Assembly: GCF_004104375.1 (NCBI RefSeq)
Contig: NZ_QOVM01000002.1
Span: 558,001 to 622,000, forward strand
Direction of reading: 5' to 3'
Origin: Leeuwenhoekiella aequorea
GTDB taxonomy: Bacteria > Bacteroidota > Bacteroidia > Flavobacteriales > Flavobacteriaceae
DNA: 64,000 nucleotides
Shown here: in pieces, positions 26,248 through 35,023 of the stretch
Layout of the letters: each line of letters opens with the position of its first letter
How positions within the stretch are numbered: the stretch's first letter is position 1
Notes under the pieces: generated by a model
The model's input: the letters and a program-made list of their open reading frames with translations, nothing else
The model's database searches: none
What the model was told of the DNA's origin: nothing
Program-made: the position numbers and the translations under genes

Positions 26248-27786
26248 TTAAATAATGCAAAAACCGGATTCATCGGTAAGATGTTCTCCAGGATTTCGCC
26301 ATCCGTTGCTATCTTCAATAAGATCATCAGAATCTTTGGGACCCCAAGTTCCCGCAGGATAACCGTACGTATTCACATCTTGACCGTTTGCCCAGTATTC
26401 CAAAATAGGATCTACAAACGCCCAGGCAGCTTCTACCTCATCTGCACGTGCATATAAGGTCGCATCTCCTTGCATAGCATCTAGTAATAGACGCTCATAA
26501 GCATCCATTATATTGGAGTCTGATAAACTGCTATAGTAAAAATCCATATTCGCACGCTCTACCTGAAAGCCTTGACCAGGTACTTTTACACCAAATTTGA
26601 TTAAAATACCCTCATCTGGTTGAATACGAATAATAAGCTTATTGTCTTTATTATTTATATCCTGATCCTTAAATACCTGATGATGCGGAGTTTTAAAATG
26701 TATAACAACTTCAGTTACTTTTGTAGGCATTTGCTTTGCGGTACGCACGTAAAATGGAGTGTCTTTCCACCTCCAGTTATCCACAAAAAATTTAATTGCT
26801 GCGTAGGTTTCAGTTTTAGATTCAGGATCTACACCTTCCTCTTCTCTGTAACCTTTTACGCGCTTACCATTGATACTAGAAGCAACATACTGCCCACGCA
26901 TGGTATTGTGAAACAGTTCTTCTTCAGACCTCATAATGCGTAATGATTTTAAAGCTTTTACTTTTTCATTACGTATTTCTTCAGCATTAGAATTTATAGG
27001 TGGCTCCATTACAATTAAAGAGACAATCTGTAATAAATGACTCTGAAACATATCGCGCAAAGCACCAGATTTATCATAATATCCACCGCGTTTCTCTACG
27101 CCTACCGTTTCTGCATTTGTAATTTCTACGTGATGAATATAATTTCGGTTCCAGAGAGGTTCAAAAATTGAGTTAGAAAAACGCGTTACAAGTAAATTCT
27201 GAACGGTTTCTTTACCCAAATAATGATCTATTCTAAAAATCTGATTCTCTTTAAAGTATTTCTGTAAACCTTTATTTAATTCCTGAGCAGTTTCTAAACT
27301 ATAACCAAAAGGTTTCTCAACAATTATGCGTCTAAAGCCTTTATCATTTCCAGAACCTTTAGTTAATCCTTGATCTGAAAGATTTTTTGCTATCGGCTCA
27401 TATAAACTAGGCGGTGTAGAAAGATAAAACATAAAACTACCATTAGTTTTACACTCTTTATCTAAGCTTTCTATACGATTTTTAAGATCTGTATAATCTG
27501 AGTCATAATCATCTCCCAGATCCTGATAATACATTATATCTGCAAATTTCTTAATGAATGCCGCATCCTTAGTTTTTACTTCTTCTTTTAAATAGGGACT
27601 CTCATAAACAACTTTTTTACGAAACTCTTCGTCGCTCATATTGCTACGGCTTGCTCCTAGAACAACAAAATTTTCAGGGAAATGTCCACCTTCATACAAG
27701 TGATATAATGCAGGTATTAATTTACGAGCGGTAAGGTCTCCAGATGCTCCAAATATAACCAGCAATTGATTTGATGTAGAATTCAT
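26248..27786 (-). CDS. zwf: Glucose-6-phosphate 1-dehydrogenase
   Basis: 512 residues. The nucleotide-binding start is VIFGASGDLTARKLIPALY and the substrate/active-site motif is RIDHYLGKETVQN (about residue 185), where His and Lys act in catalysis. Length and C-terminal domain are normal. It converts glucose-6-phosphate to the lactone, producing NADPH. Divergent from gnd across a 206-bp region, and upstream of pgl, so all three oxidative-branch genes lie together. Confidence 0.96.
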   Translation of the reverse strand: MNSTSNQLLVIFGASGDLTARKLIPALYHLYEGGHFPENFVVLGASRSNMSDEEFRKKVVYESPYLKEEVKTKDAAFIKKFADIMYYQDLGDDYDSDYTDLKNRIESLDKECKTNGSFMFYLSTPPSLYEPIAKNLSDQGLTKGSGNDKGFRRIIVEKPFGYSLETAQELNKGLQKYFKENQIFRIDHYLGKETVQNLLVTRFSNSIFEPLWNRNYIHHVEITNAETVGVEKRGGYYDKSGALRDMFQSHLLQIVSLIVMEPPINSNAEEIRNEKVKALKSLRIMRSEEELFHNTMRGQYVASSINGKRVKGYREEEGVDPESKTETYAAIKFFVDNWRWKDTPFYVRTAKQMPTKVTEVVIHFKTPHHQVFKDQDINNKDNKLIIRIQPDEGILIKFGVKVPGQGFQVERANMDFYYSSLSDSNIMDAYERLLLDAMQGDATLYARADEVEAAWAFVDPILEYWANGQDVNTYGYPAGTWGPKDSDDLIEDSNGWRNPGEHLTDESGFCII

Positions 27787-27992
27787 AAAGAATTTTGATT
27801 TTTTAATGATTTTTGTAGTCGATAATGGTTAGTTGCAATTATAACATGAGTTTATACAATAAAGTAGTAATAAGTCAATGTTATCATTTAATTTTGGCTA
27901 TAACCAATACAAAAATAAGGCATCTTACCTGCACACAAGAGGCTTTATAAAAACATTATAGTGCAAATTTAAAAGAACAATAAATAATTATT

Positions 27993-29405
27993 ATGGAGCA
28001 TAAAAATTATGATTTTGGCCTTGTAGGTCTTGGTGTAATGGGACGTAACTTTATATTAAATGTCGCAGACAATAATTTTAAGGCCTACGGTTATGATCTG
28101 GATCAGGAAAAGGTTGATGCACTCAAGACAGAAGGCGGTAATCTTGAAAAAGTTGATGCATCATCAGATATAACAACGTTTATAAATGCACTTTCTGCTC
28201 CGCGAAAAATTATGTTGCTGGTACCTGCAGGTAAAATTGTAGATCAAGTAATAGAATCATTACTTCCACATCTGGATCAAGGAGATATAATTATTGATGG
28301 AGGAAACTCTTTTTTTACAGATACAGACCGTCGTGAAGCTTATTTAAAAGAAAAGGGTATAAACTTCTTTGGAGCTGGTGTTAGTGGCGGTGCCGAAGGA
28401 GCTCGCAAGGGCCCAAGTATTATGCCGGGTGGAGATGCTGAAGCATACACACATATCAAACCTATTTTTGAAGCAGTAGCCGCAAAATTTAAAGGAGAAC
28501 CCTGTGTTGCGCATTTAGGTCCTAAATCTGCCGGAAACTATGTGAAAATGGTTCACAATGGTATCGAATATGGTATGATGCAACTTACTTCTGAAATCTA
28601 TGACCTACTTAAAAAGTCACTCGGATTAAGTAATGATGAATTGCATCAAATATTTGATCGTTGGAACAAAGATCGTCTACAGTCTTTTCTTGTAGAAATT
28701 ACTGCTGAAATATTTGCTCAGAAAGATGATCTGGGAGACGGAGATCTTGTAGATATGATACTTGATAAAGCCAAGCAAAAAGGTACCGGGAAATGGACTT
28801 CGCAAAATGCAATGGATTTAGGAATTCCTGTACCTACTATTGATGTCGCAGTAAGTATGCGTGAGATTTCTGCATTAAAAGAAGAACGTATCGTTGCAGA
28901 TAAATTATATAGCAGACCAGAACCACAAGAGATTGATAAAGACAAATTAATCGCTATGGCAGAAAAGTCATTATACTTCTCTTTTATAGCTGCATATGCT
29001 CAAGGTTTACATCAGCTTGCAGATGCATCTAAAGAGTATGAGTACGATCTCGATATGTCTGTTATTGCAAAAATCTGGAGAGCCGGTTGTATCATTAGAT
29101 CTGGTTTATTAGATGCTATTTCAGAAGCTTATATTACAGATAAATCACTTCCTAACTTATTACTAGCACCTGCATTTGTTCCTAAAGTACAAGAAACAAT
29201 GGCGTCTGTAAGAGAGACCGTGGCGTATGCTGCTATGAGCGGAATTCCGGTTCCGGGATTATCTGCATCATTAAATTACTTCGAAGCATATACCTCAAGT
29301 CATTTACCACTAAACTTGATACAAGCGCAACGAGATAACTTTGGTTCACATACCTATGAGCGCATAGATCGCGAAGGTATTTTTCACACAGAATGGGGAA
29401 AATAA
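27993..29405 (+). CDS. gnd: 6-phosphogluconate dehydrogenase, decarboxylating
   Basis: 470 residues, the normal size of the long NADP-dependent enzyme. Cofactor motif GLVGLGVMGRNFILN, substrate motif GAGVSGGAEGARKGPSIMPG and catalytic KMVHNGIEYGMMQL (Lys and Glu in the expected places). It makes ribulose-5-phosphate, CO2 and NADPH. Divergently placed from zwf-pgl, suggesting shared control from the 27787-27992 region, in which I could not recognise an operator. Followed by a strong terminator. Confidence 0.96.
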   Translation: MEHKNYDFGLVGLGVMGRNFILNVADNNFKAYGYDLDQEKVDALKTEGGNLEKVDASSDITTFINALSAPRKIMLLVPAGKIVDQVIESLLPHLDQGDIIIDGGNSFFTDTDRREAYLKEKGINFFGAGVSGGAEGARKGPSIMPGGDAEAYTHIKPIFEAVAAKFKGEPCVAHLGPKSAGNYVKMVHNGIEYGMMQLTSEIYDLLKKSLGLSNDELHQIFDRWNKDRLQSFLVEITAEIFAQKDDLGDGDLVDMILDKAKQKGTGKWTSQNAMDLGIPVPTIDVAVSMREISALKEERIVADKLYSRPEPQEIDKDKLIAMAEKSLYFSFIAAYAQGLHQLADASKEYEYDLDMSVIAKIWRAGCIIRSGLLDAISEAYITDKSLPNLLLAPAFVPKVQETMASVRETVAYAAMSGIPVPGLSASLNYFEAYTSSHLPLNLIQAQRDNFGSHTYERIDREGIFHTEWGK

Positions 29406-29425
29406 GAACCTATTAAATACAAATT

Positions 29426-29450
29426 AAAGAGCCCAATAGGGCTCTTTTTT
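29426..29450 (+). terminator. Rho-independent terminator after gnd
   Basis: Stem AAAGAGCCC / GGGCTCTTT with a 4-nt loop (AATA), then a T run, 20 bp after the stop. Confidence 0.9.
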
Positions 29451-29489
29451 AGTTTAAGCCGTGTTATTTAGAGAATCTCCGTATTTTAA

Positions 29490-30914
29490 ATGCTTCAAAA
29501 ATTCAATTTTATGTTTAGAATATTACAGCTATTTATTACTTCTTTAGTCTTATTATCCTGCACCGTAAAAGCTCCTGTATTTGATCTTGTTATTCATAAT
29601 GTTAATATTATAAATCTAGAAAAAGGAGAGATTCTAAATGAACAATCTGTTTTTATAAATGCAGATACTATTCATTCTATAGTACGTACAAAAGATTTAC
29701 TAACTAGTGCTGCAAAAACACAGATTGACGGAACAGGAAAATATCTTATGCCGGGTTTGTGGGATAATCACGTTCATTTTAGAGGTGGTGACAGCCTTAT
29801 TGAAGAAAACAAGAAATTCTTAAATCTCTATCTCGCTAATGGAATTACTACCGTGCGTGACGCAGGTGGTGATTTAACAACTTCAGTAATGCAATGGCAA
29901 GAGGATATGAAAAATGGAGTTTTAAACGGACCCACAATTTATACTTCGGGACCTAAGATTGATGGTCCCGGCGCAACCTGGGCAGGTTCTTTAGAAGTTT
30001 CAACTTCTGAAGACATAGAAAGAGCGCTCGACTCCCTTCAGTCTTTAGATGTGGATTTTGTAAAAATTTATGACAGTAAGATTTCCGCAGAAAATTATCT
30101 TCAAACTATTAAAAAAGCAGAAAAACGCAGAATCATAACCAGCGGCCATATGCCCTACTCCGTAACTCTTGAAGAAACTACTGCAGGAGGAATTGATGCC
30201 ATCGAGCACTTGTATTATATTTTGAAGGGTTGTTCCCTAGAGGAAGCCGCAATAACTGAAGCGGTTAAAACTGGAAAGATGGGATTCTGGTCTTCTTTAG
30301 ATCGTGTTATCAAAACGTATTCTGAAACTACAGCGACAAAAACATTTAGTAGTTTAACAGAGCGTGATGTGTATGTAGTCCCTACACTACACATAGGTAA
30401 AACCCTGAGTTATTTAGATGAGCATGATCGTACAGGAGATACAAACCTCAACTATATAGGTCCTGGAATTAAAAAAACATATAAAGGTCGTATTAATAGT
30501 GCACTAGGCGCCTCACCAGTATTTATACGAATGCGGAAAAAATTAGATTCTACATTTGTTAAGTTAACCGGCGAATTGAATAAAAATAAGGTTGGCCTTC
30601 TTGCAGGTTCAGATTGTGGTGCGTACAACTCTTACATCTATCCAGGTATCTCCTTACACAACGAACTCGAAGCATTAGTAGGAGCTGGTTTAAGTCCGTT
30701 AGAAGCACTTAGAACTTCTTCACAAAATGGGGCTAAATTCTTAAAAAAGACCGTTCCAACAATACAGAGCGGTGGTCGAGCAGATTTAATAATTATAAAT
30801 ACAAATCCGTTGCAGGATGTCAAAAGCACACAAGATATTTATGAAGTAATCAAAGCCGGAAGAGCATTCAATAGAAAAAAACTAGATAGCTTATTAGAAG
30901 CTTCAATTTATTAA
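29490..30914 (+). CDS. Amidohydrolase-family lipoprotein
   Basis: 474 residues. The signal peptide ends in a lipobox (LVLLSC), so it is likely an exported lipoprotein. Two starts are possible, 29490 and 29511; the second gives a more compact signal. The metal-dependent hydrolase barrel shows DNHVHFRGGD (HxH), SGHMPYS and IEHLYYI (His ligands) and GSDCGAYN (Asp). Members cleave cyclic or linear amides, including peptidase- and prolidase-like activities. The substrate is unknown. A serine carboxypeptidase gene follows 52 bp later, so a peptide-processing context is possible. Confidence 0.88.
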   Translation: MLQKFNFMFRILQLFITSLVLLSCTVKAPVFDLVIHNVNIINLEKGEILNEQSVFINADTIHSIVRTKDLLTSAAKTQIDGTGKYLMPGLWDNHVHFRGGDSLIEENKKFLNLYLANGITTVRDAGGDLTTSVMQWQEDMKNGVLNGPTIYTSGPKIDGPGATWAGSLEVSTSEDIERALDSLQSLDVDFVKIYDSKISAENYLQTIKKAEKRRIITSGHMPYSVTLEETTAGGIDAIEHLYYILKGCSLEEAAITEAVKTGKMGFWSSLDRVIKTYSETTATKTFSSLTERDVYVVPTLHIGKTLSYLDEHDRTGDTNLNYIGPGIKKTYKGRINSALGASPVFIRMRKKLDSTFVKLTGELNKNKVGLLAGSDCGAYNSYIYPGISLHNELEALVGAGLSPLEALRTSSQNGAKFLKKTVPTIQSGGRADLIIINTNPLQDVKSTQDIYEVIKAGRAFNRKKLDSLLEASIY

Positions 30915-30966
30915 ATTTAAGAGCTAGAAATATTTAATTGCTTATTACCATTAACACAGAAATTTT

Positions 30967-32454
30967 ATGAGTTTAAAAATTACCATACTTCTTCTTCTCG
31001 TTACTTTTTCAACTTTCGCACAAAAAATAAAAGTTCCTGTTGATACAACCAGTACATCCACTTATAGTGTTACTATAAAAGGTAAAACCATTCCGTATAG
31101 AGCTGAGTTAGGGTTCCAACCAGTATGGGATGAATCTGGAAATCCCGTAGCTACTCTAAATTATACATACTATTCACGTACCGATATTAAAGATGATCAA
31201 ACGCGACCACTTGTAATAAGCTTTAATGGAGGTCCTGGATCTGCATCTGTATGGATGCATATCGCCTACACCGGACCCAGAATACTTAAAATAACAGATG
31301 AGGGCTTCCCGGTACAGCCTTATGGTATAAAAGATAATCCTTACTCGATTTTAGATGTTGCAGATATCGTCTTTATAAATCCGGTAAATACAGGTTACAG
31401 CAGAATGCTTCCTAATGAAAAAGGAGAAATGCCAGACCGTAAGGAGTTTTTTGGGGTAAACGCAGATATAAGCTATCTAGCCAGTTGGGTAAATACTTTT
31501 GTTACCCGTCACAACCGCTGGAGATCTCCAAAATTTCTTATTGGGGAGAGTTACGGTACAACTCGTGTTTCTGGTCTGGCAATGGAACTACAACAAAGTA
31601 AATGGATGTATATCAACGGCGTAATACTTGTATCTCCTACAGAAATAGGCTTTGAATTTGAGGGACCAGTAGAAATCGCAAATCGATTACCTTATTTTGC
31701 TGCAGCTGCCTGGTATCACAAAGCTTTACCGCCAGAACTTCAGAATAAAGATTTATTAGAAATGTTGCCTGAGGTTGAAGCCTACGCGGTAAATGAATTA
31801 CTTCCTGTGTTAGCCAAAGGAGGATCTGCTACTACTATTGAGCGAGCACAAGCAATTGAAAAAACTGCATATTATTCTGGTCTTAGCCAGAAAACGGTAG
31901 CCCAGCATAATCTTGCGGTACCATTTAACTACTTTTGGAAAGATTTATTACGTGACAAAGAAGGGTTGACCATAGGACGTCTTGACTCTCGCTATAAGGG
32001 ATTAGATATTGCTAATGCAGGGTCCTCACCAGATTACAACAGTGAACTCACCTCATGGTTACATAGTTTCACACCTGCGATTAACTACTACATGACTCAG
32101 GAACTTAATTTTAAAACAGACCTTACCTATGACATGTTTGGCGACGTAAGACCTTGGGACCGTACTAATAATAATTCTGGCGCCGATTTACGCGAAGCAA
32201 TGGCAATGAACTCAAATTTGCACCTCTTGGTTCAATCTGGTTACTATGATGGCGCTTGTACGTATTTTAATGCCAGGTATATTATGAATCAGATAAACAT
32301 CAATGGTAAATTCACAAACCGCATGGATTTTAAAGGATATCGCAGTGGTCATATGATGTATCTACGTAATGAGGATCTCAAAAATGCCAACGAAGACTTA
32401 CGTGTATTTATAGAAAAAGCAAGTAAGAATATTGCTCAAGGTGCCAAGTACTAA
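30967..32454 (+). CDS. Secreted S10-family serine carboxypeptidase
   Basis: 495 residues with a signal peptide (cleaved after about residue 18, FAQ). The alpha/beta-hydrolase fold carries the nucleophile in GESYG (about residue 193), an oxyanion region SFNGGPGSASVW, the acid residue region SGYYDGACTY and the catalytic His in YRSGHMMYL. These are the S10 features. Together with the preceding lipoprotein it may release amino acids from peptides outside the inner membrane. Confidence 0.9.
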   Translation: MSLKITILLLLVTFSTFAQKIKVPVDTTSTSTYSVTIKGKTIPYRAELGFQPVWDESGNPVATLNYTYYSRTDIKDDQTRPLVISFNGGPGSASVWMHIAYTGPRILKITDEGFPVQPYGIKDNPYSILDVADIVFINPVNTGYSRMLPNEKGEMPDRKEFFGVNADISYLASWVNTFVTRHNRWRSPKFLIGESYGTTRVSGLAMELQQSKWMYINGVILVSPTEIGFEFEGPVEIANRLPYFAAAAWYHKALPPELQNKDLLEMLPEVEAYAVNELLPVLAKGGSATTIERAQAIEKTAYYSGLSQKTVAQHNLAVPFNYFWKDLLRDKEGLTIGRLDSRYKGLDIANAGSSPDYNSELTSWLHSFTPAINYYMTQELNFKTDLTYDMFGDVRPWDRTNNNSGADLREAMAMNSNLHLLVQSGYYDGACTYFNARYIMNQININGKFTNRMDFKGYRSGHMMYLRNEDLKNANEDLRVFIEKASKNIAQGAKY

Positions 32455-32517
32455 AATTGACAACCATATTTAAGATTCTATTAATCTTAGTTATTCGCTA
32501 AGCTTGAATGTATAGAT

Positions 32518-32525
32518 TAAATTTG
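32518..32525 (+). promoter_or_regulatory. -7 promoter element (TAAATTTG) directly before the HAD gene
   Basis: Exact TAnnTTTG ending 4 bp before the ATG at 32530; normal spacing would put the transcription start at or next to the start codon (leaderless). Confidence 0.5.
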
Positions 32526-32529
32526 CAGG

Positions 32530-33351
32530 ATGGATTTATCTCAAGTAAAATTAGTGGTTTCTGATATGGATGGCACACTCCTAAATGATAAAGGGGTGGT
32601 TAGTGATTTATTTTTTGAACAGTTTGAACAGCTTAAAAAACATGATGTAAAATTTGTTGCCGCAAGCGGAAGACAATATTACAGTATGATTCACAAGCTC
32701 GAGCCTATTAAAGATGAGATTACAATTATTGCAGAGAATGGCGGGATGACGGTTATCGCAGAAGAAGTGACCGATACTTGCACAATAGATACAAACACTG
32801 TTCATGATTTGATACGAGATATGCGTAAAATAGAAGATGCGCATATTGTACTTTGTGGTAAAAAACAAGCTTATGTAGAGTCAAAGCATCAGGAGTTCCT
32901 AAATATATTTGATGAATATTACTTTAGATATAATCTGGTAGATGATCTTACTGAAATAGAAGATGATGATTTCTTCAAAATTGCCGTTTATAGTTTTGGA
33001 GGATCAGAAAAAACAACTTACCCAGCAGTAAAACATCTCGAAGATAGAATTAAAGCTAAAGTGTCTGGTGAAAACTGGTTAGACTTAAGCCATTTACATA
33101 CAGATAAAGGGCGTGCATTAAAAATTATTCAATCAAAATTGAATATCTCTAAAGAGGAAACGATGGTTTTTGGAGATTACAATAATGATATTGAAATGTT
33201 AGCGCTCGCTCATTTTAGTTATGCAATGCAAAATGCACATCCTAACATCATTAAAGCTGCTAATTATAGCACAAAAACCAATAATGAAAATGGTGTAGAA
33301 TATATACTGGGAAAACTTATTGAAGCAAAAGAGCAGCTAGTTACCAAATAA
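32530..33351 (+). CDS. HAD-family Cof-type phosphatase
   Basis: 273 residues. Motif I is SDMDGTLL (nucleophile Asp in DxDGT), motif II is in the AASGRQYY region, motif III is the lysine before DKGRALKI, and motif IV is FGDYNNDIEML, the Cof/YbhA pattern (class IIB cap). Typical substrates are sugar phosphates or small phosphorylated metabolites. Its 3' end overlaps the convergent YjbQ gene by 15 bp. Confidence 0.92.
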   Translation: MDLSQVKLVVSDMDGTLLNDKGVVSDLFFEQFEQLKKHDVKFVAASGRQYYSMIHKLEPIKDEITIIAENGGMTVIAEEVTDTCTIDTNTVHDLIRDMRKIEDAHIVLCGKKQAYVESKHQEFLNIFDEYYFRYNLVDDLTEIEDDDFFKIAVYSFGGSEKTTYPAVKHLEDRIKAKVSGENWLDLSHLHTDKGRALKIIQSKLNISKEETMVFGDYNNDIEMLALAHFSYAMQNAHPNIIKAANYSTKTNNENGVEYILGKLIEAKEQLVTK

Positions 33352-33759
33352 TGTGATAACCACACTTCGTGATCCACCATTATTTCTGTGCTCACATAAG
33401 TAAATGCCTTGCCAAGTCCCTAAATTTAATTTGCCATTCGTTACCGGGATTGTGACAGAAGCTCCCATTAATGAGGCCTTGATATGTGCAGGCATGTCAT
33501 CTGGGCCTTCAAATGTATGTTTATAATAGGGTGCATTTTCAGGCACCATTTTATTTATATGACTTTCAAAATCATCACGTACTGTAGGATCGGCATTTTC
33601 ATTTATAGTAAGACTAGCAGAAGTGTGTTTAATAAATACCTGTAATTGACCTACTTTAATCTTATTGATGTGCTCTAAGTGGTTTTCAATTTCTGAAGTA
33701 ACTAAATGAAACCCTCTGGCTTTAGGTCTTAGTTTTATTTCTTTCTGAAAAAAATGCAT
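33337..33759 (-). CDS. YjbQ-family protein
   Basis: 140 residues, the normal size. The conserved blocks KHTSASLTINENADPTVRDD (about residues 45-64) and the C-terminal GTWQGIYLCEHRNNGGSRSV define the YjbQ/UPF0047 family, some of which have weak thiamine-phosphate synthase activity. Actual role unknown. Convergent overlap of 15 bp with the HAD phosphatase gene. Confidence 0.92.
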   Translation of the reverse strand: MHFFQKEIKLRPKARGFHLVTSEIENHLEHINKIKVGQLQVFIKHTSASLTINENADPTVRDDFESHINKMVPENAPYYKHTFEGPDDMPAHIKASLMGASVTIPVTNGKLNLGTWQGIYLCEHRNNGGSRSVVITLFGN

Positions 33760-33904
33760 ATATGCTGACTTTAAAATTTAGTTGAATAAAGTTACAGTTT
33801 TTAGATAGGCTCTAAAATTTCTAGCTGTGAATAATGCTTAATAATGGTCTTTCAGGTTTTACTAAGGACTCCTATCTTAGTACTGAATCTTTAAACCATA
33901 AGAA

Positions 33905-34921
33905 ATGTCAGCAATTCTGAAAATAACTCCGCTTCAAAACCAGTGGGATACACAAGATCCTTTTTTATTTTGTGCTTTTCATCATGATTTATATCCCGAA
34001 GGGAATGGACATTCTGGACCTAAAGATTCACTGGCAGGACGCACTATAGGTCAAGATTTTACACAACGTGATGGCTGGGCAATGTACCATGGTTCAAAAG
34101 TACCGGGTTTTCCGGCACATCCACATGTAGGTTTTGAGACAGTAACAATTGCAGAAGAGGGATATGTGGATCATTCAGACTCCTTAGGTGCTGCAGGTAG
34201 ATTTGGTAATGGAGATGTACAATGGATGACTGCTGGTAAGGGTGTTCAACACAGTGAAATGTTTCCGCTACTCAATACTGAAGCTAAAAATCCGCTGCTG
34301 TTATTTCAAATCTGGTTAAACTTACCTACAAAGAGTAAAGGTGTGAACCCTTATTTTGGGATGATGTGGCACGAGAACATTCCAGTGATTAGCATAAAAG
34401 ACACTAATAATAAGCAAACGACAATTAAATTAATTGCCGGTGAATTTTCAGATACCCAATCTCTAAATCCGGCACCAGATTCTTGGGCAGCAGATCCTGA
34501 GAATGCAATAAATATCTGGTTGATTACCTTAGAACCAGATGCAGAGTTTACACTTCCGAAAGGAAAATCTGGTGTTAATCGTTCGCTTTACTTTTATGAG
34601 GGCAACATTCTTTTTTCCGAAGAATTTACAATCCCCAGTATGCATCAAATAAAAGCAGATGCAACTAAAGATCTAACATTAACAAATTCTGACCAGTTCG
34701 CTCAGATTTTACTTTTAGAAGGTATGCCCATAAATGAACCCGTTGTACAACACGGCCCATTTGTAGGTAATTCTAGAACAGATATTGAAAAAGCCTTTAG
34801 TAACTTTCAAGAGACCCAATTTGGTGGTTGGCCCTGGCCTTCACAAGAATACACCCACGATGTAAATTTAAAGCGATTTGCGAAATATCCCGATGGAAAG
34901 ATTGAAGAGTTGGAGTTTTAA
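33905..34921 (+). CDS. Pirin-family protein
   Basis: 338-residue double cupin. The N-terminal domain has the iron ligand pattern GFPAHPHVGFETVTI (HxH), then MTAGKGVQHSEMF (His) with an acidic residue between them, as in pirin. Some pirins are quercetinases or redox-sensing regulators; the sequence gives no way to choose. It is monocistronic. Confidence 0.9.
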   Translation: MSAILKITPLQNQWDTQDPFLFCAFHHDLYPEGNGHSGPKDSLAGRTIGQDFTQRDGWAMYHGSKVPGFPAHPHVGFETVTIAEEGYVDHSDSLGAAGRFGNGDVQWMTAGKGVQHSEMFPLLNTEAKNPLLLFQIWLNLPTKSKGVNPYFGMMWHENIPVISIKDTNNKQTTIKLIAGEFSDTQSLNPAPDSWAADPENAINIWLITLEPDAEFTLPKGKSGVNRSLYFYEGNILFSEEFTIPSMHQIKADATKDLTLTNSDQFAQILLLEGMPINEPVVQHGPFVGNSRTDIEKAFSNFQETQFGGWPWPSQEYTHDVNLKRFAKYPDGKIEELEF

Positions 34922-35023
34922 AAAGGCTAATGTGAAAATTATCTTAATTTTAATTTACATTTAATCGTACTTAATTGCTATTAAACGGTTAATATTGTAT
35001 TGTTAAAACTTATCCCAACTTTT

